NCBI GenBank assembly: GCA_039602395.1
Contig: JBCNJP010000008.1
Span: 24,436,653 to 24,500,652 of the forward strand
DNA from: Deinandra increscens subsp. villosa
Lineage: Eukaryota > Streptophyta > Magnoliopsida > Asterales > Asteraceae
Direction of reading: 5' to 3'
Length of the DNA stretch: 64,000 nucleotides
Shown here: positions 40,315 through 51,500 of the stretch, in pieces
Layout of the letters: the number at the start of each line of letters is the position of its first letter
Position numbering within the stretch: the stretch's first letter is position 1
Made by a program: the position numbers and the translations under genes
Notes under the pieces: generated by a model
The model's input: only the letters and a program-made list of their open reading frames with translations
Databases searched by the model: none
Told to the model about the DNA's origin: nothing

Positions 40315-41679
40315 AGGGTGACCCAGAATGCAGGTGAAACCCTAAGGAATTTCGATAGCAGGTTTAGCAGAGAAGCCTTGGAGATACCAAACATGGACAT
40401 GGCGACTGCAGTTCAGGCCTTGAGGATGGGACTTAACAAAGACTCACCATTCTATCAAGATCTAGTCATGAACCCATGTCACAACATGGACGAAGTTCGT
40501 CACAGGGCTATACGCTTCATCAAGCTGGAGGAGGACAAGCAAATCCTGGGAAAGGGTGAATCCTCCCCAGGAATCAACAGCTCCAATAGGAAATCAGAAT
40601 CCTCACATCCTAGGTCACAACGATCTAAACCATACTCAAGGCCCAATGAACGACGAGTGAATAGTGTGGACCAGGATGAAGAGGAAGAAGAATATCCTTC
40701 CCTTAATGAGTTTTGCTTTACTACTGATATTTCTGGTGTTATGTTTGCTATGCAGGACCTTGGAGACAAAGCAAGGTGGCCCAAGAAGAACGATAAACCG
40801 TCTACTTGGAAGGATAAGTCCAAGTGGTTTGCCTACCATGAAGACTTTGGTCACCAGACCGATGATTGCATGGCCCTGAGAAGAGAAATAAGCTATCTAC
40901 TTGGCAAAGGCTACTTGAAAGAGCTTCTGGGAAAGAAGAAGGATAAGTCCAGGGAACAGAACCCAAAATCCAGGGATAGTGGTGAAAGGTCCCAGGATTT
41001 TGGACATTCTGATGGCCGTCTTGAAAGAGCATCCTCACCGCCTCCAGATGCCAAGGTAATACACTTTATTTCTGGCGGTTCTGATATTTGTGGTACCTTC
41101 TATTCTGCAGTGAAAAGACATGCCAAGGAATCCAAATTAGAGAGAGAGGGAAGACCCAGGAAGAGCTCTGTTCAACCTGACGTCAAGGAAATTACATTCG
41201 GGGAAGACGATAAACGCGATATCATAGACCCTCATCATGATGGGTTGGTGATAACACTTCACATCGCCAACAACGTTGTGAAGAGAATCTTGATTGATGG
41301 AGGCAGCTCAGTAAATATAATCCAGTTGAAGCCCTTGCAGAAGATGGGAATTCCACATTCAGAGATCATCTCAAAATCCACGGTACTCGTGGGTTTCAGT
41401 GGTGAAACAAAGAATACCCTGGGTGAAATCAAGCTTCCGGTCTACGTAGAATGTCTCAATTCAGTTCAGCGTTTCTGTGTGATGGACGCACCATCAGGGT
41501 ACAATGTAATCCTGGGTAGACCCTCGATTCACGATAACAGGGTTGTACCCTCGACGTACCATCAATGCGTGAAGCTGCCAACACCCTGGGGTGTGATCAC
41601 AGTCCATAGCGACCAGCAAGAGGCCAAGGAATGTTACACGACATCAATGAAAATATCCTCCAAACAAAGACAAGGATAG
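40315..41679 (+). pseudogene. Tat-type gag-protease, copy 4, 5'-truncated
   Basis: Begins in the middle of Gag, directly fused to the LTR; the first bases correspond to about 22494 of copy 3. From there the frame is fully open to TAG 41677-41679 (453 codons). It contains the end of the Gag core (LEIPNMDMATAVQALRMGLN), an acidic linker, a knuckle-like motif whose first Cys is replaced by Phe (FAYHEDFGHQTDDC), and a complete protease with DGGSS and VILGRPSIHD (W changed to S). Missing are the PBS, the Gag start and the Gag N-terminal half, so the copy cannot replicate by itself. Confidence 0.93.
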
Positions 41680-41685
41680 CAATTA
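41677..41685 (+). promoter_or_regulatory. leaky-stop context TAG-CAATTA, copy 4
   Basis: The open gag-protease frame ends in TAG followed by CAATTA and continues in phase into pol (QLKKKARETLEAREQ). Same as at 23853. Confidence 0.78.
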
Positions 41686-44600
41686 AAGAAAAAGGCCCGG
41701 GAAACCCTGGAAGCGAGGGAGCAAGACGTCAAAGCTATTAAGTTAGATCCTTCAAATCCAGGGAAGAAAGTCTATATTGGAACTAATATTTCAGGGCCAA
41801 TAGAGGAACAATTAGTGCATCTGCTCAAGACCAGGATGTCAACCTTTGCTTGGTCCCACGACGACATGACATGTATTTCTAAATCCGTTATTACACATAA
41901 ACTTGGAATTGATAACTCTTTCAGGCCCATACATCAAAAAAGGAGAAAGTTTGCGCCAGAAAAGAACGTCATAATCCAGCACGAGGTGGACATACTACTG
42001 AAAGCAAGGATGATCAGAGAGGTGAAATTTCCCAGGTGGTTAGCCAACGTGGTGGTAGTAAGTAAGAAAAACAGTAAATGGAGGGTATGCGTAGATTACA
42101 CGGACCTGAACCGTGCATGCCCGAAAGATCCATTCCCTCTACCACACATAGATTCCATGGTTGACGCGACGGCAGGCCATGAAATGTTGACTTTCATGGA
42201 TGCCACCTCAGGATTTCAGCAGATTCAGATGGAGCCCCTGGATCAAGAAGACACAGCATTCATAACACCAACAGGTATATATTGCTAGATAGTTATGCCC
42301 TTTGGACTAAAAATGCAGGGGCAACGTACCAAAGATTGGTTAACATGATGTTCAAAGAAAAACTGGGGGACACGATGGAGGTGTATATCGACGACATGGT
42401 GGTGAAATCCAGGGTCATCAATGACCATGTCCAGGATGTTAAGGATTCTTTCGACATCCTGGATAAATACAACATGGAGCTAAATCCAGAAAAGTGTCAT
42501 TTTGGGGTCGGAGCAGGCAAATTCCTGGGGTATATGGTTACCAAGAGAGGTATAGAGGCGAGTCTAGAGCAAATCAGGGCAATTACCAACCTACAATCAC
42601 CATCCAGCACCAAGGACGTTCAAAGACTTACAGGTAGAATTGCTGCCCTAAAAAGATTTATATCAAAATCCTTGGAAAGATGCAGGGAATTCTATGACAT
42701 CCTGAAGAAGAATAAGAAATTCAAGTGGAAAGAAGAGCACGAGAAGGCGTTCTAGGATTTGAAGACATATTTGTCCACGGCACCCTTGTTGATGAAGCCT
42801 AATCCTGGGGAGCCCTTGTCCCTGTACTTAGCAGTTTCTAGGAATACGGCCAGCGCAGTTCTGACCAAGGATGCAGAAGGTCAGCAACACCCTGTCTATT
42901 ACGTAAGTAAAAGTTTACTTGATGCTGAATCCAGGTATTCACACCTTGAAAAACTTATATTAGCCCTAAGTATGGCATCTACTAAACTTAGACACTATTT
43001 TGAAACTCATACAATTCATGTTAGAACTAACTACCCTATAAAGTCTGTTTTGAGAAAACCAGAAATGTCAGGACGAATGGCTAAGTGGTCGGTGAAGCTG
43101 AGTGCATATGATCTGATCTACGAGGCCAGAACGGCTGTAAAATCATAGGCTCTAGCTGATTTTGTGGCTGATTTCAGTACTGACATAGAACAAGAGGCAG
43201 ACCATGAATTCCAGCAGCTTCAACAGGAAGAAATTTCAGGGTGCTGGACTTTGTTCACTGATCGAGCATCAAATATCAGGGGGAAAGGCCTAGGAATCGT
43301 ACTGAAATCGCCACAGGGGGACATGATACCCTAGGCTGTTAGTTGTGGATTCCAAGTAACTAACAATGAAGCTGAGTATGAGGCCCTAATTGCTGGGTTA
43401 CACTTAGCATTACACTTGGGAATTCAGCACATCCAGGTATATGTTGGCTCTCTTCTTTTAGCTAACCATTTTAATGGGACCTACACAGCTAAAGGAGAGA
43501 AATTAATCAAATACTTGGAGGTGGTAAAAGGAATGTCCCAGGATTTTCAAAATTTTAATATTCAACAAGTACCAAGAGAGGAGAATGCTGAAGCAGATGC
43601 ATTGGAAAACCTAGGCTCAGCATTCAAGGCACTTGCAGACACTCATGTTCCTATAATTCATATACTAACACCAGCTATAGACCAAGATACAGATACCCAG
43701 GATTCTGATACAGCAGATAAAATCCTGGTATCCAGTACCCAGGATTCTTCTACCCAGAATGAATCCTGGACCAGACCAATTATTCAATATTTGCAGGATG
43801 GTACTATTCCAGGGGACGAGAAGGATGCCCGTGCATTTAGAGTAAGAGTAGCCATGTATGTAATTATTAAAGACATATTGTATAGATAATCTTTTGCAGG
43901 CGCATATCTGAGATGCTTAGAGAAGGATGAGGCCCAAAAAGTGCTTAAGGATATCCACAAGGGTGATTGTGGAAATCATACAGGGGGCAGGTCCTTGATT
44001 TGCAAGATTTTGAGAACAGGGTATTATTGGCCCACCATGAGGAAGGATTCCCAGGATTTCTCCCAGAAATGCGACGCCTGTCAAAGACACGCCAATGTCC
44101 CTCACCAGCCTACAGAACCACTATATCCAATTCCAGCATCCTGGCCCTTCATGAAGTGGGGGATGGATATCGTTAGAAAACTACCCAAGGCCCCTGGAGG
44201 AAAGGTATTCATGCTAGCTATGACGGATTATTTCTCAAAATGGATTGAAGCCGAGGCATACGTTCAAGTCGGGTAGAAAGAAGTCATATCCTTTATTAAA
44301 AGAAACATTTTGACAAGATTTGGGGTACCATCCGAGATTGTTTGTGATAACGGGTCCCAATTTATCAGAAGCAGAACCACAGGATTTTGTGAATCCTGGG
44401 GTATAAAGATGATAACATCCAAACCAGTGCGTCCTCAAGCTAATGGACAGGCTGAATCAAGCAACAAGATTATAATAAATAACTTGAAGAAGAGGTTGAA
44501 AGAGAAGAAGGGAAGATGGGCAGAAGAGCTACCCTTGGCGTTATGGGCAGACAGGACCACATCCAAGAAAGCCACAGGCCAAACCCTATTTTCCTTGGTC

Positions 44601-45002
44601 TTTGGCACTGAAGCAGGTATCCCAACCGAAATGGTGGTCCCAAGATTAAGGGTCAGTTCTCAGACCCAGGATTCGAATGATCGGTCCCTGGTTGAAGACT
44701 TAGATACCCTGGATGAACTAAGAGATCAAGCAGCTTGGAGGATGGCAGTTTATCAACAAAGAATTTCCAAGACTTACAACAAACATGTGAGGATTGGAAG
44801 GTTTAAAGTGGGAGATCTAGTCCTTAGAATAGCATTTCAGAACACAACAAATCCAGGGGATGGAAAGTTGGCTCCTAAATGGGAGGGTCACTACCTGATT
44901 GACTCTGAGGCTGGTAAGGGGGCATATTGGCTAGTTAATATGGAAGGAGAACTACTACCACGACCTTGGAATGCGATACACTTGAAGGCGTATTTCATGT
45001 AA
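41680..45002 (+). pseudogene. Tat-type pol (RT-RH-aRH-IN), copy 4
   Basis: In phase with gag-protease. RT runs from about 41840 to 42700 and keeps YIDD near 42390. The first RNase H is at about 42745-43180, the archaeal-type RNase H at about 43240-43610 (catalytic FTDGAS changed to FTDRAS), and integrase at about 43900-45002, ending HLKAYFM and TAA. Damage: TAG at 42286 with a base lost soon after, TAG at 42753, 43147 and 43332 (all at sites that are CAG in copy 3), a frame change near 43888, and TAG near 44275. The integrase core after 44310 is open to the end. One aRH residue and several stops make it non-functional. Confidence 0.93.
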
Positions 45003-46189
45003 GGCTACCTGTCCCAGGATTCAGCTACCTAGGTATGTGTTTGATTTTAAATTAATGCTGGAAATTCAGGTCAGTTCCTCTCACTTAATTTATTTCGTTT
45101 ATTCCTTTATATGTTTTACCTTCATTATTTATTAATTAACGTCAGTTACGTATTACATTTTATTTTGAAATTGATATTCAACATCTCGAATTCGCTAAGA
45201 TCTATGTTTCGCCCGGAATCCAGGGTATCCCAGGATTCGGGGTACCCAACATGCAGGATATTAAAAAATTCAAGACACATGGAACAAAGCCTACTCGAGA
45301 TACCCCAACTCGACAACAATCAGCGTATATCTCCTAAGTTTGAGATTGGCCATCTCACTTCCGTATGGGTAAGGCCTAAACCCATTCCTAATGTTTGAGG
45401 ATTGAGCATCCTCCATTTGAATATGGGCTATCACGCCTCGCCTAGGACGCACGTGGCAATTTTTTCCTCACCCGAGACGCACGTGATCCAAGTATGAAAC
45501 CCTAGGATTGTGGGATCATCCGCGTTAACAGCATTGGTGGCAACATCCCAATCTAGGGACATATGCGGATCTCCTAAGGTTTAAAACGATTAACGCGTTT
45601 TCGAGATGGATTGGTGCTAACGTACCAACTTAAGACTCCGATGACATGCCCTAGCCAGTCAGTACGACTAAGTGGAAATCCCTAGTTCGCCAGTACGGCA
45701 CCGGGCATGACCCCATAAATAACTCAAGAGACTGGCTAGTGGCCCATGATTATTAATCCACGGTCATGACGGTTAAAACCTAAGCAAATTAACTACTTGT
45801 CTAGTTAATTCTAATCTTTATGTTCATATGACAGGGGACATTCACAAGATTACCAAAGCTTTGAGGATTCCTAAAATCCTGGGGGCAACCCAGGATTACT
45901 AAGGTAAACCCCAGAATGATTTCTTATATCTGCAAATATTTTTCAACTATTTCAAACACAAGCATGTAACTAAAAACAGTTATATTAAAAGGCCCATCCT
46001 GGGTCCGGAAAAGCTCCGGCCGCCCCAGGATGGGGGCATGTCAAAAACCCTGGATTCTAAATCCAGGGGTGGAGCATATTTTCTTTAACAAAAACCGGGA
46101 AACATCAACCGGTATCACATCACAAACAGGAAATTAAAGTTGTTTTTTAAACAAAGAACCACAAAAAACAGGAAGATGACCCCCAACCT
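45003..46189 (+). other. 3' untranslated region of gypsy copy 4
   Basis: Non-coding, colinear with 27229-28338, with small changes. It also keeps the paired CACGTG motifs (near 45448 and 45480). No open frame of interest. Confidence 0.75.
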
Positions 46190-46401
46190 TCAAGCTTCAT
46201 CCTGGGTCGTCTCCTTAGCTTCCTTCACCGGCACTGCTGCCTTGGGCTCCTGGGCTGGCACACTTCCCCCCTTGGGCTGGTCGATATCCATGGCATGATC
46301 GGCAGAACTATTGGATGGAGTACCCTTGCTGGTCCCAGGATCAGTTTCGGGGTCGCACCCAGCGGGGATGGTTGCGCCTAGTTCGCGCAGTTTGGTTACC
46401 C
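46190..46401 (-). pseudogene. antisense gene remnant, end of exon 4
   Basis: Matches the acidic C-terminal tail of the antisense gene, ending in the same KETTQDEA-type sequence and TGA (46190-46192). At about 46402 it is joined directly to sequence lying upstream of the antisense ATG in copy 3 (ttggaataggcgtggattagacc, compare about 39345). A deletion therefore removed exons 1-3, most of exon 4 and the promoter. Confidence 0.8.
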
Positions 46402-46483
46402 AAGAAATTGATGGACACGATTGGAATAGGCGTGGATTAGACCTGTAAAACTTATCTACAACTTGCGAAAATTTGGAGGCAAT

Positions 46484-47768
46484 TGTTATACCCTGAATTT
46501 TCGGCTGGTAATCCAGGGTACAGGTATAGGCTTAAGGCAGGATTGACACATGAATCGTATGACCCAGAATTTAATAGGTGTTAGGACAAGTTTCTATGTG
46601 TGGTTGTTACTGTGCGAATAGATTAGAAGATTGTGTTTGTAATGTTTGTAATGATGTCAACATACCAATCAGCGTACAAGTTGGTACGCCCGTACCAACT
46701 GGTACGGCGGACCAAAGTGGTACGCCAGCTGGTTAGCCTATAAATAGGTTCGGCGTGTTGAACATATTCAAGTTTGGTCATTACTCTTTGTGAGTGTGAG
46801 AGGGAGAGGAGGTCCTGTCCAAACCTCCTCAAGAGCTTAATTGATGTATACTCTCTCGGTATTGTAATCATTTGACTATAATTGAATGACAAACTTCCGT
46901 CTCTATCATTCTATGATCTGGAAACGATCCGTATACGGTTTTACAACAGGTAAAGTTCAAATGACCCTAAATGTATCAGGAGTAAGGTAATGTCCCAGGA
47001 TGTCGCTGTAATCCAGGGAAGTCCGTATTTACTTTATTTATTTTGGTTATACATTATTATGACCCAGGATGAGTCTAATCCAGGGTCACCCTTATTTTAC
47101 GAATGACCCAGCATGTGGAAATGACCATGCATGCTAGGACATTGTTATTAACGCATTTTGTGCCTATATCTGATCAAGAACAGGTTGACGGAGTTCACCA
47201 ACGGTCGAATAGGAGAAGCTGACGACTTATTTTGCACGTGGTCAAAGGTTGTTAGCTGGAAACTCGGTCAACTAACTGAAAAAGACATTGAGGAGAAAAT
47301 CCCTGGAATATTGGACAAGTTGTTGAAGACCTAGGAGTATAAATAGGACCTTTAGACTTATATCTCACTCGAGCTTTACCGACTGTATTCTCGTACTCAT
47401 TTCTCTGCAAACTCATTGTACTCAGACATTTACGTGATCAATAAATTGGTAGCGTGTGTTATCGTTACCCGGGGTTTTTATGTCGGCGGCGCCTTAGAGA
47501 CATCTAAGGGCTAAGGGCTTTTCCCTAGTACAATTCTCGGTGTTCTTACTTCCATTTAAGGTTTCATTTGTGTTATCTAAATTATCAACCAATTTCCTGA
47601 CTTAACTTACATTTGTACCCAGGATTTTATATTTTTTCCCTGGAATTTAACTATTGTCCCAGGATTTCTGCAAACTGTTTTCATATATTAAACCTAGGCA
47701 CCAAATCCTCACAGTCTTATTTGGTTCAATTCTTACTAATTTTGCTTAAGTAATTTTTAGCCAAAACG
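46484..47768 (+). repeat. LTR, subfamily B (array LTR 4), with an inserted solo LTR
   Basis: Starts TGTTATACCCTGAATTTTCGG after ggaggcaat and ends ttttagccaaaacg. The insertion at 46579-46945 is subtracted; the rest is about 910 bp and colinear with 39428-40314. No PBS follows; the next base begins antisense-gene intron 1 of subfamily A. Confidence 0.92.
46579..46945 (+). repeat. solo LTR of the copia-type non-autonomous family
   Basis: TGTTAGGACAAG...CGGTTTTACA, 367 bp, with no internal region or second LTR. Flanks are ATAGG (46574-46578) and ACAGG (46946-46950), a 5-bp duplication with one mismatch. Related to the LTRs at 10383 and 12184 but in the opposite orientation. Solo LTRs arise by recombination between the two LTRs of one element. 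Confidence 0.88.
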
Positions 47769-47807
47769 ATATGTATTAACCCTAACTTCTATGACAGGTC
47801 TTCCTAC

Positions 47808-48385
47808 GCTTCACAATCCACCTATAAGGGAGTTGGTGACACCCAGGAATACTCGAACGCTTTACGAAAAAGAATCAACCTCTCCATCCTTCCCGCTGGG
47901 TTGCGCCAGTTATCAATTGCAGGTCTTTCGACAGGGATTTAAAAAAAACGGTTTGAACAGTGAGACTTTAACTCGTATACATGAGCTAACTCTGGTAAAC
48001 CAATCAGGGACTAGAAAGAATGGTTTAGACAATTAAGGGTACCCAGGTTGCGCCAAACTATGGGAAAGGTTTGGGCATAGGAAAGACCGGTAGCTTCAAA
48101 AAACTCGGCGACCAAACCAGAAAAAGGATAGGAAAGTCTGATGCTAAAAGGGCCCATGGGGAAGCAGACCCAGGTGTGGGACATAAAAGCTGACCTCAAC
48201 ATAGGGTCAAAGGGACAGAACTCGGTAGACGCAGGAAGGAGCCCGGAGGCTTTGACAGCAGTAATGTCGGCATTGCTAAAGCTGTTTGCCTCTAATTCGG
48301 GGTCTTGCAGGTTTTTTTGGTCTACAAAGTCCTCAATCCCCGTAGAGGTAGCCACAGATTCGTGACGAATTCGCTTCTTGGTCAT
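47808..48385 (-). pseudogene. antisense gene, subfamily A, exon 1 only
   Basis: ATG at 48385 (MTKKRIRHESVATSTGIEDF). It includes FSNADITAVKASGLLPAS and LSYPFSGLVAEFFEATGLS, followed by YAQTFPIVWRNLGTL, and reaches the donor TCCTAC complement (GTAGGA) at 47807. Only about 35 bp of intron 1 remain before LTR 4; exons 2-4 are missing. A frame change occurs near 48010. The first 125 codons are open and give the best preserved subfamily A N-terminus. Confidence 0.86.
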
Positions 48386-48679
48386 CGTCGAACTGAGAAA
48401 ATTGAGAAAGGAGAAGAGAGGGTGTACCTGATCAGAGAAGAGGATCAGAATGTCTACGGCGATTACCGTTTTTCTCTCTGTGAAAGTTGGTAAAACTGAA
48501 TGGGGGAAGAGGAGTATTTAATGGGACAGAAGTTACACGGGTGAAAAGACGTGGGTCTCGAACGTGGCATAGCTAGTCCTAAACGAACAGATCAGATTAA
48601 AATAGCCAGGATGACTCACTAGAATTCACAAATTCACAGCTGTGAAATCTTATCCACTAGCTGTGAATTTGGGGGAAAT

Positions 48680-49337
48680 TGTTATACCCTGGATTCCAGC
48701 ATAGTTTTATTGATATTCTTTGACAGGTTTAAAACCCAGGATGTCACTCATCCAGGGACTGCATATTTACTTTTCCTGACCCCAGCATGTACGGTAACCC
48801 AGCATGCAGGGGCATCGTTACTAACAAATTTCCTTTGACTTTAGTTGATCTTTAGTCAGGTACGCAGGGTCGAATAACGGTCATAAGGACTTGGTCAAGA
48901 GAAGAAACACGTGCAGAATAGAAGACTCGCTGACGAACTCGGTCAATAATGGCCAAATGTTGTTAGAATGAAGATCTCAAGAATCACGGAATGTCAGATA
49001 GGGACTTTGTGTATTTATACACGGCATAGGCTTTACTTTTACGACTTACGATCACTTGTACTCTCACTCACTCACTTAGCAACAGCCACAAACAATTGTA
49101 CTCGAACCATTTTCAATGAAATATAAACGGGCAAAGTGTGTTATCGTTGCCAAGGGTTTTTTTGTGCCAGCGGCTCTTGGAGACATCCAGGGGTTAAGGG
49201 ATTTTCCCCATTAAAAATCTCGGTGTTCTTTCTTTCATCCTGGGAATTCTTTGATTGTCTTTGCATTAAATCTATTTTGTCCTTGAATTCAAATTGTTTT
49301 AATCAACCTAACGAATTCTACATCCAGGGAACTAAAC
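48680..49337 (+). repeat. LTR, subfamily A (array LTR 5), 3'-truncated
   Basis: Starts TGTTATACCCTGGATTCC after gggggaaat. Colinear with LTR 1 until 'acatccaggga'; about the last 65 bp (including ttttagccaaaaca) are missing. The sequence then continues as antisense-gene intron 3. Confidence 0.9.
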
Positions 49338-49407
49338 AAATTGGAATCTAGGGTTAGTATTAATATAAGTGGACCTATCCTATCTTTAAGAAGCAAACAA
49401 TTATTAC

Positions 49408-50530
49408 CTAGTGGACAAAGGACTCACTCTCAGCAGCTAAGAGTTCCAAGATCAAGCTAGGGGCAGCAGGAGTAGCAGCGGCAGCAGCGCTTGACCCTCG
49501 GGTCTTCCTTTTGGTACCGGAGGCCCTGGATGGCGGAATCTTGGTGAGAGGGGTAGTCTCAGTCTTCACGGATCCAAGGACCAGCACGTCATCCTTAGTG
49601 CCGGGTCCAGAACTCAGAATAACATCCATATCCTCAAGATCTAATTTGGGGGCAGCGGCTGAAAAGAAATCCCTGAATGTCAGAAAATAAATACAAAAGA
49701 AAAACAAACATGCGTAATCCAGGGGTACTTACAACTCGATATGCTGGTAGTGTGGTAGGAAGCAGCAGAAACCTCGTCCGAACGTAATGAACGATCGGAT
49801 TCAGGGATGCTCAGGAACTTCTCCAGGTTAGCCTCGGTCTCTTTTTCTTCAGGGCTAGTCTCTAACAAACTAGGAACTGCGGAAACAAGAATTCAAGGTC
49901 AGTAATGTAATAAACACATAATTAACCCTAACTTCTATGACAGGTTTTCCTACCCTTTACAATCCATCTATAAGGAAGTCGGTCACCCCCATAATACTCG
50001 AATGCTTCACAAAAAAGAATCAACCTCTCCATCCTTCACACTGGGTTGCACCAATTATCAATTGCAGGTCTTTCGATAGGGATTTAAACAAAAAACGGTT
50101 TGAATCGTGAGACTTCAGCTCGTATACCTGAGCCATATTTGGTAAACCAATCAGGGGCTGAAAAGAATGGTTTAGACAATCATGGTTACCCAGGATGCGC
50201 CAAACCATGGGAAGGGTTTGGGCATAGGAAAAAGTGGTAGCTTCGAAAAACTCGGCGACCAAACCAGAAAAAGGGTAAGAGAGTCCGATGCTAAAAGGGC
50301 CATGGGAAGTAAACCCAGGTGTGGGATGGGAAATCCGGCCTCAAGATGGGGTCAAATGGACGGATCTCGGCAGACACGGGAAGTAAACCGGAAGCTTTGA
50401 CAACAGCAATGTCGACATTGCTAAAGCTGCATGCCTCTAATTCGGGGTCTTTTAGGTATTTTTGGTCTAAGAAGTCCTCGATTCCCATAGAGGAAACCTC
50501 GGATTCATGACGAATTCGCTTCTTGGTCAT
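49408..50530 (-). pseudogene. antisense gene, subfamily A, exons 1-3
   Basis: Exon 1 is 50530-49954, exon 2 49876-49733 (144 bp), exon 3 49658-49408 (251 bp); exon 4 is missing. Introns are 77 and 74 bp, with donors GTAGGA and GTAAGT, acceptors gtttccgcag and atttcttttcag, and a third donor GTAATA at 49407. Product pieces: MTKKRIRHESEVSSMGIEDF, LPMVWRILGNHDCLNHSF, LLETSPEEKETEANLEKFL and SGTKRKTRGSSAAAAATPA. Exon 1 has a frame change near 50300. Exon 3 differs in length from the other copies by multiples of 3 (242, 248, 251), as expected if it was once selected as coding. Confidence 0.86.
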
Positions 50531-50746
50531 CGTTGGACTGAGAAATTGAGAAAGGAGAAGAGAGGGTGTACCTGATCGGAGAAGAGGGTCGGAATGTCTA
50601 AGACAATGATCGTTTTTCTTTCTGATGAAGTGGGTAAAACTGAAATGGGGAGAGGAGTATTTAATGGGATGGAAGCTACAAGGGTGAAAAGACGTGGGTC
50701 TCGATCGTGGAATAGCTACTCCTAAACGAGTGGATTTGGGGGCAAT

Positions 50747-51454
50747 TATTATACCCTAGATTGCAACCTTATTTTGTTGGTATTCTTAGACAGGTTTAAA
50801 CCCCAGGATGTCGCACATCTAGGGACTGCATATTTACTTTATCTGACCCCAGCATGTACGGTAACCCAGCATGCAAGGGCATCATTACTAACAATTTTCT
50901 TTGACTTTATTTGCTCTTTAGCCAAGTGAGAAGGGTTGAATTACGGTCGAATAGACTCAGTCAAGGCCTGGAATAAGCTTTGAGACGAAGACTCGCTACC
51001 AAACTCGATCAATAACAATTTAAAGCCGTTGGAAGGAAGATCCCAAGAATCACAGAATTATAGTTAGGGACTCTATGTATTTAAACGCGGTTTAGGATTC
51101 ATTTTATTCACTTACAATCACGTGTACTCTCACTCACTCACTTAGCAACAGGCGCAAACCACTGTACCCCAACCTATTTTCAGTGGAATAAACGGGCAAC
51201 ATGTGTTATCGGTGCCAAGGGGTTTTTTGTGCCGCAGCTCTTGGAGACATCTAGGGGTTAAGGGCTTTTTCCCCTCAAAAATCTTGGTGTTCTTACTTGC
51301 ATCCTATGAATTCTTTAATTGCGTGTGCACTGAATCTATTTTAACCTTGAATTCATATCGCTTTAATTCACTTAACGTATTTTACATCCAAGGCACCATA
51401 CCTCACAAACGAATTTGGATACTAAACTTAGTCTTGTAATTTTTAGCCAAAACA
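50747..51454 (+). repeat. LTR, subfamily A (array LTR 6, right edge of the array)
   Basis: Starts TATTATACCCTAG (decayed TGTTATACCC) after gggggcaat and ends ttttagccaaaaca. It is followed not by a PBS but by Athila RNase H sequence, so this is the outer right end of the array. Confidence 0.9.
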
Positions 51455-51500
51455 GTTTTATAGCTCTCTTTTTTAGCCAAAACAGTTTTATAGCTCTCTT
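51441..51500. repeat. 30-bp exact tandem duplication across the array/Athila junction
   Basis: 'ttttagccaaaacag' plus 'ttttatagctctctt' occurs at 51441-51470 and again at 51471-51500. The unit joins the last 14 bases of LTR 6 to the start of Athila sequence, so it arose after the junction existed. Confidence 0.97.
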
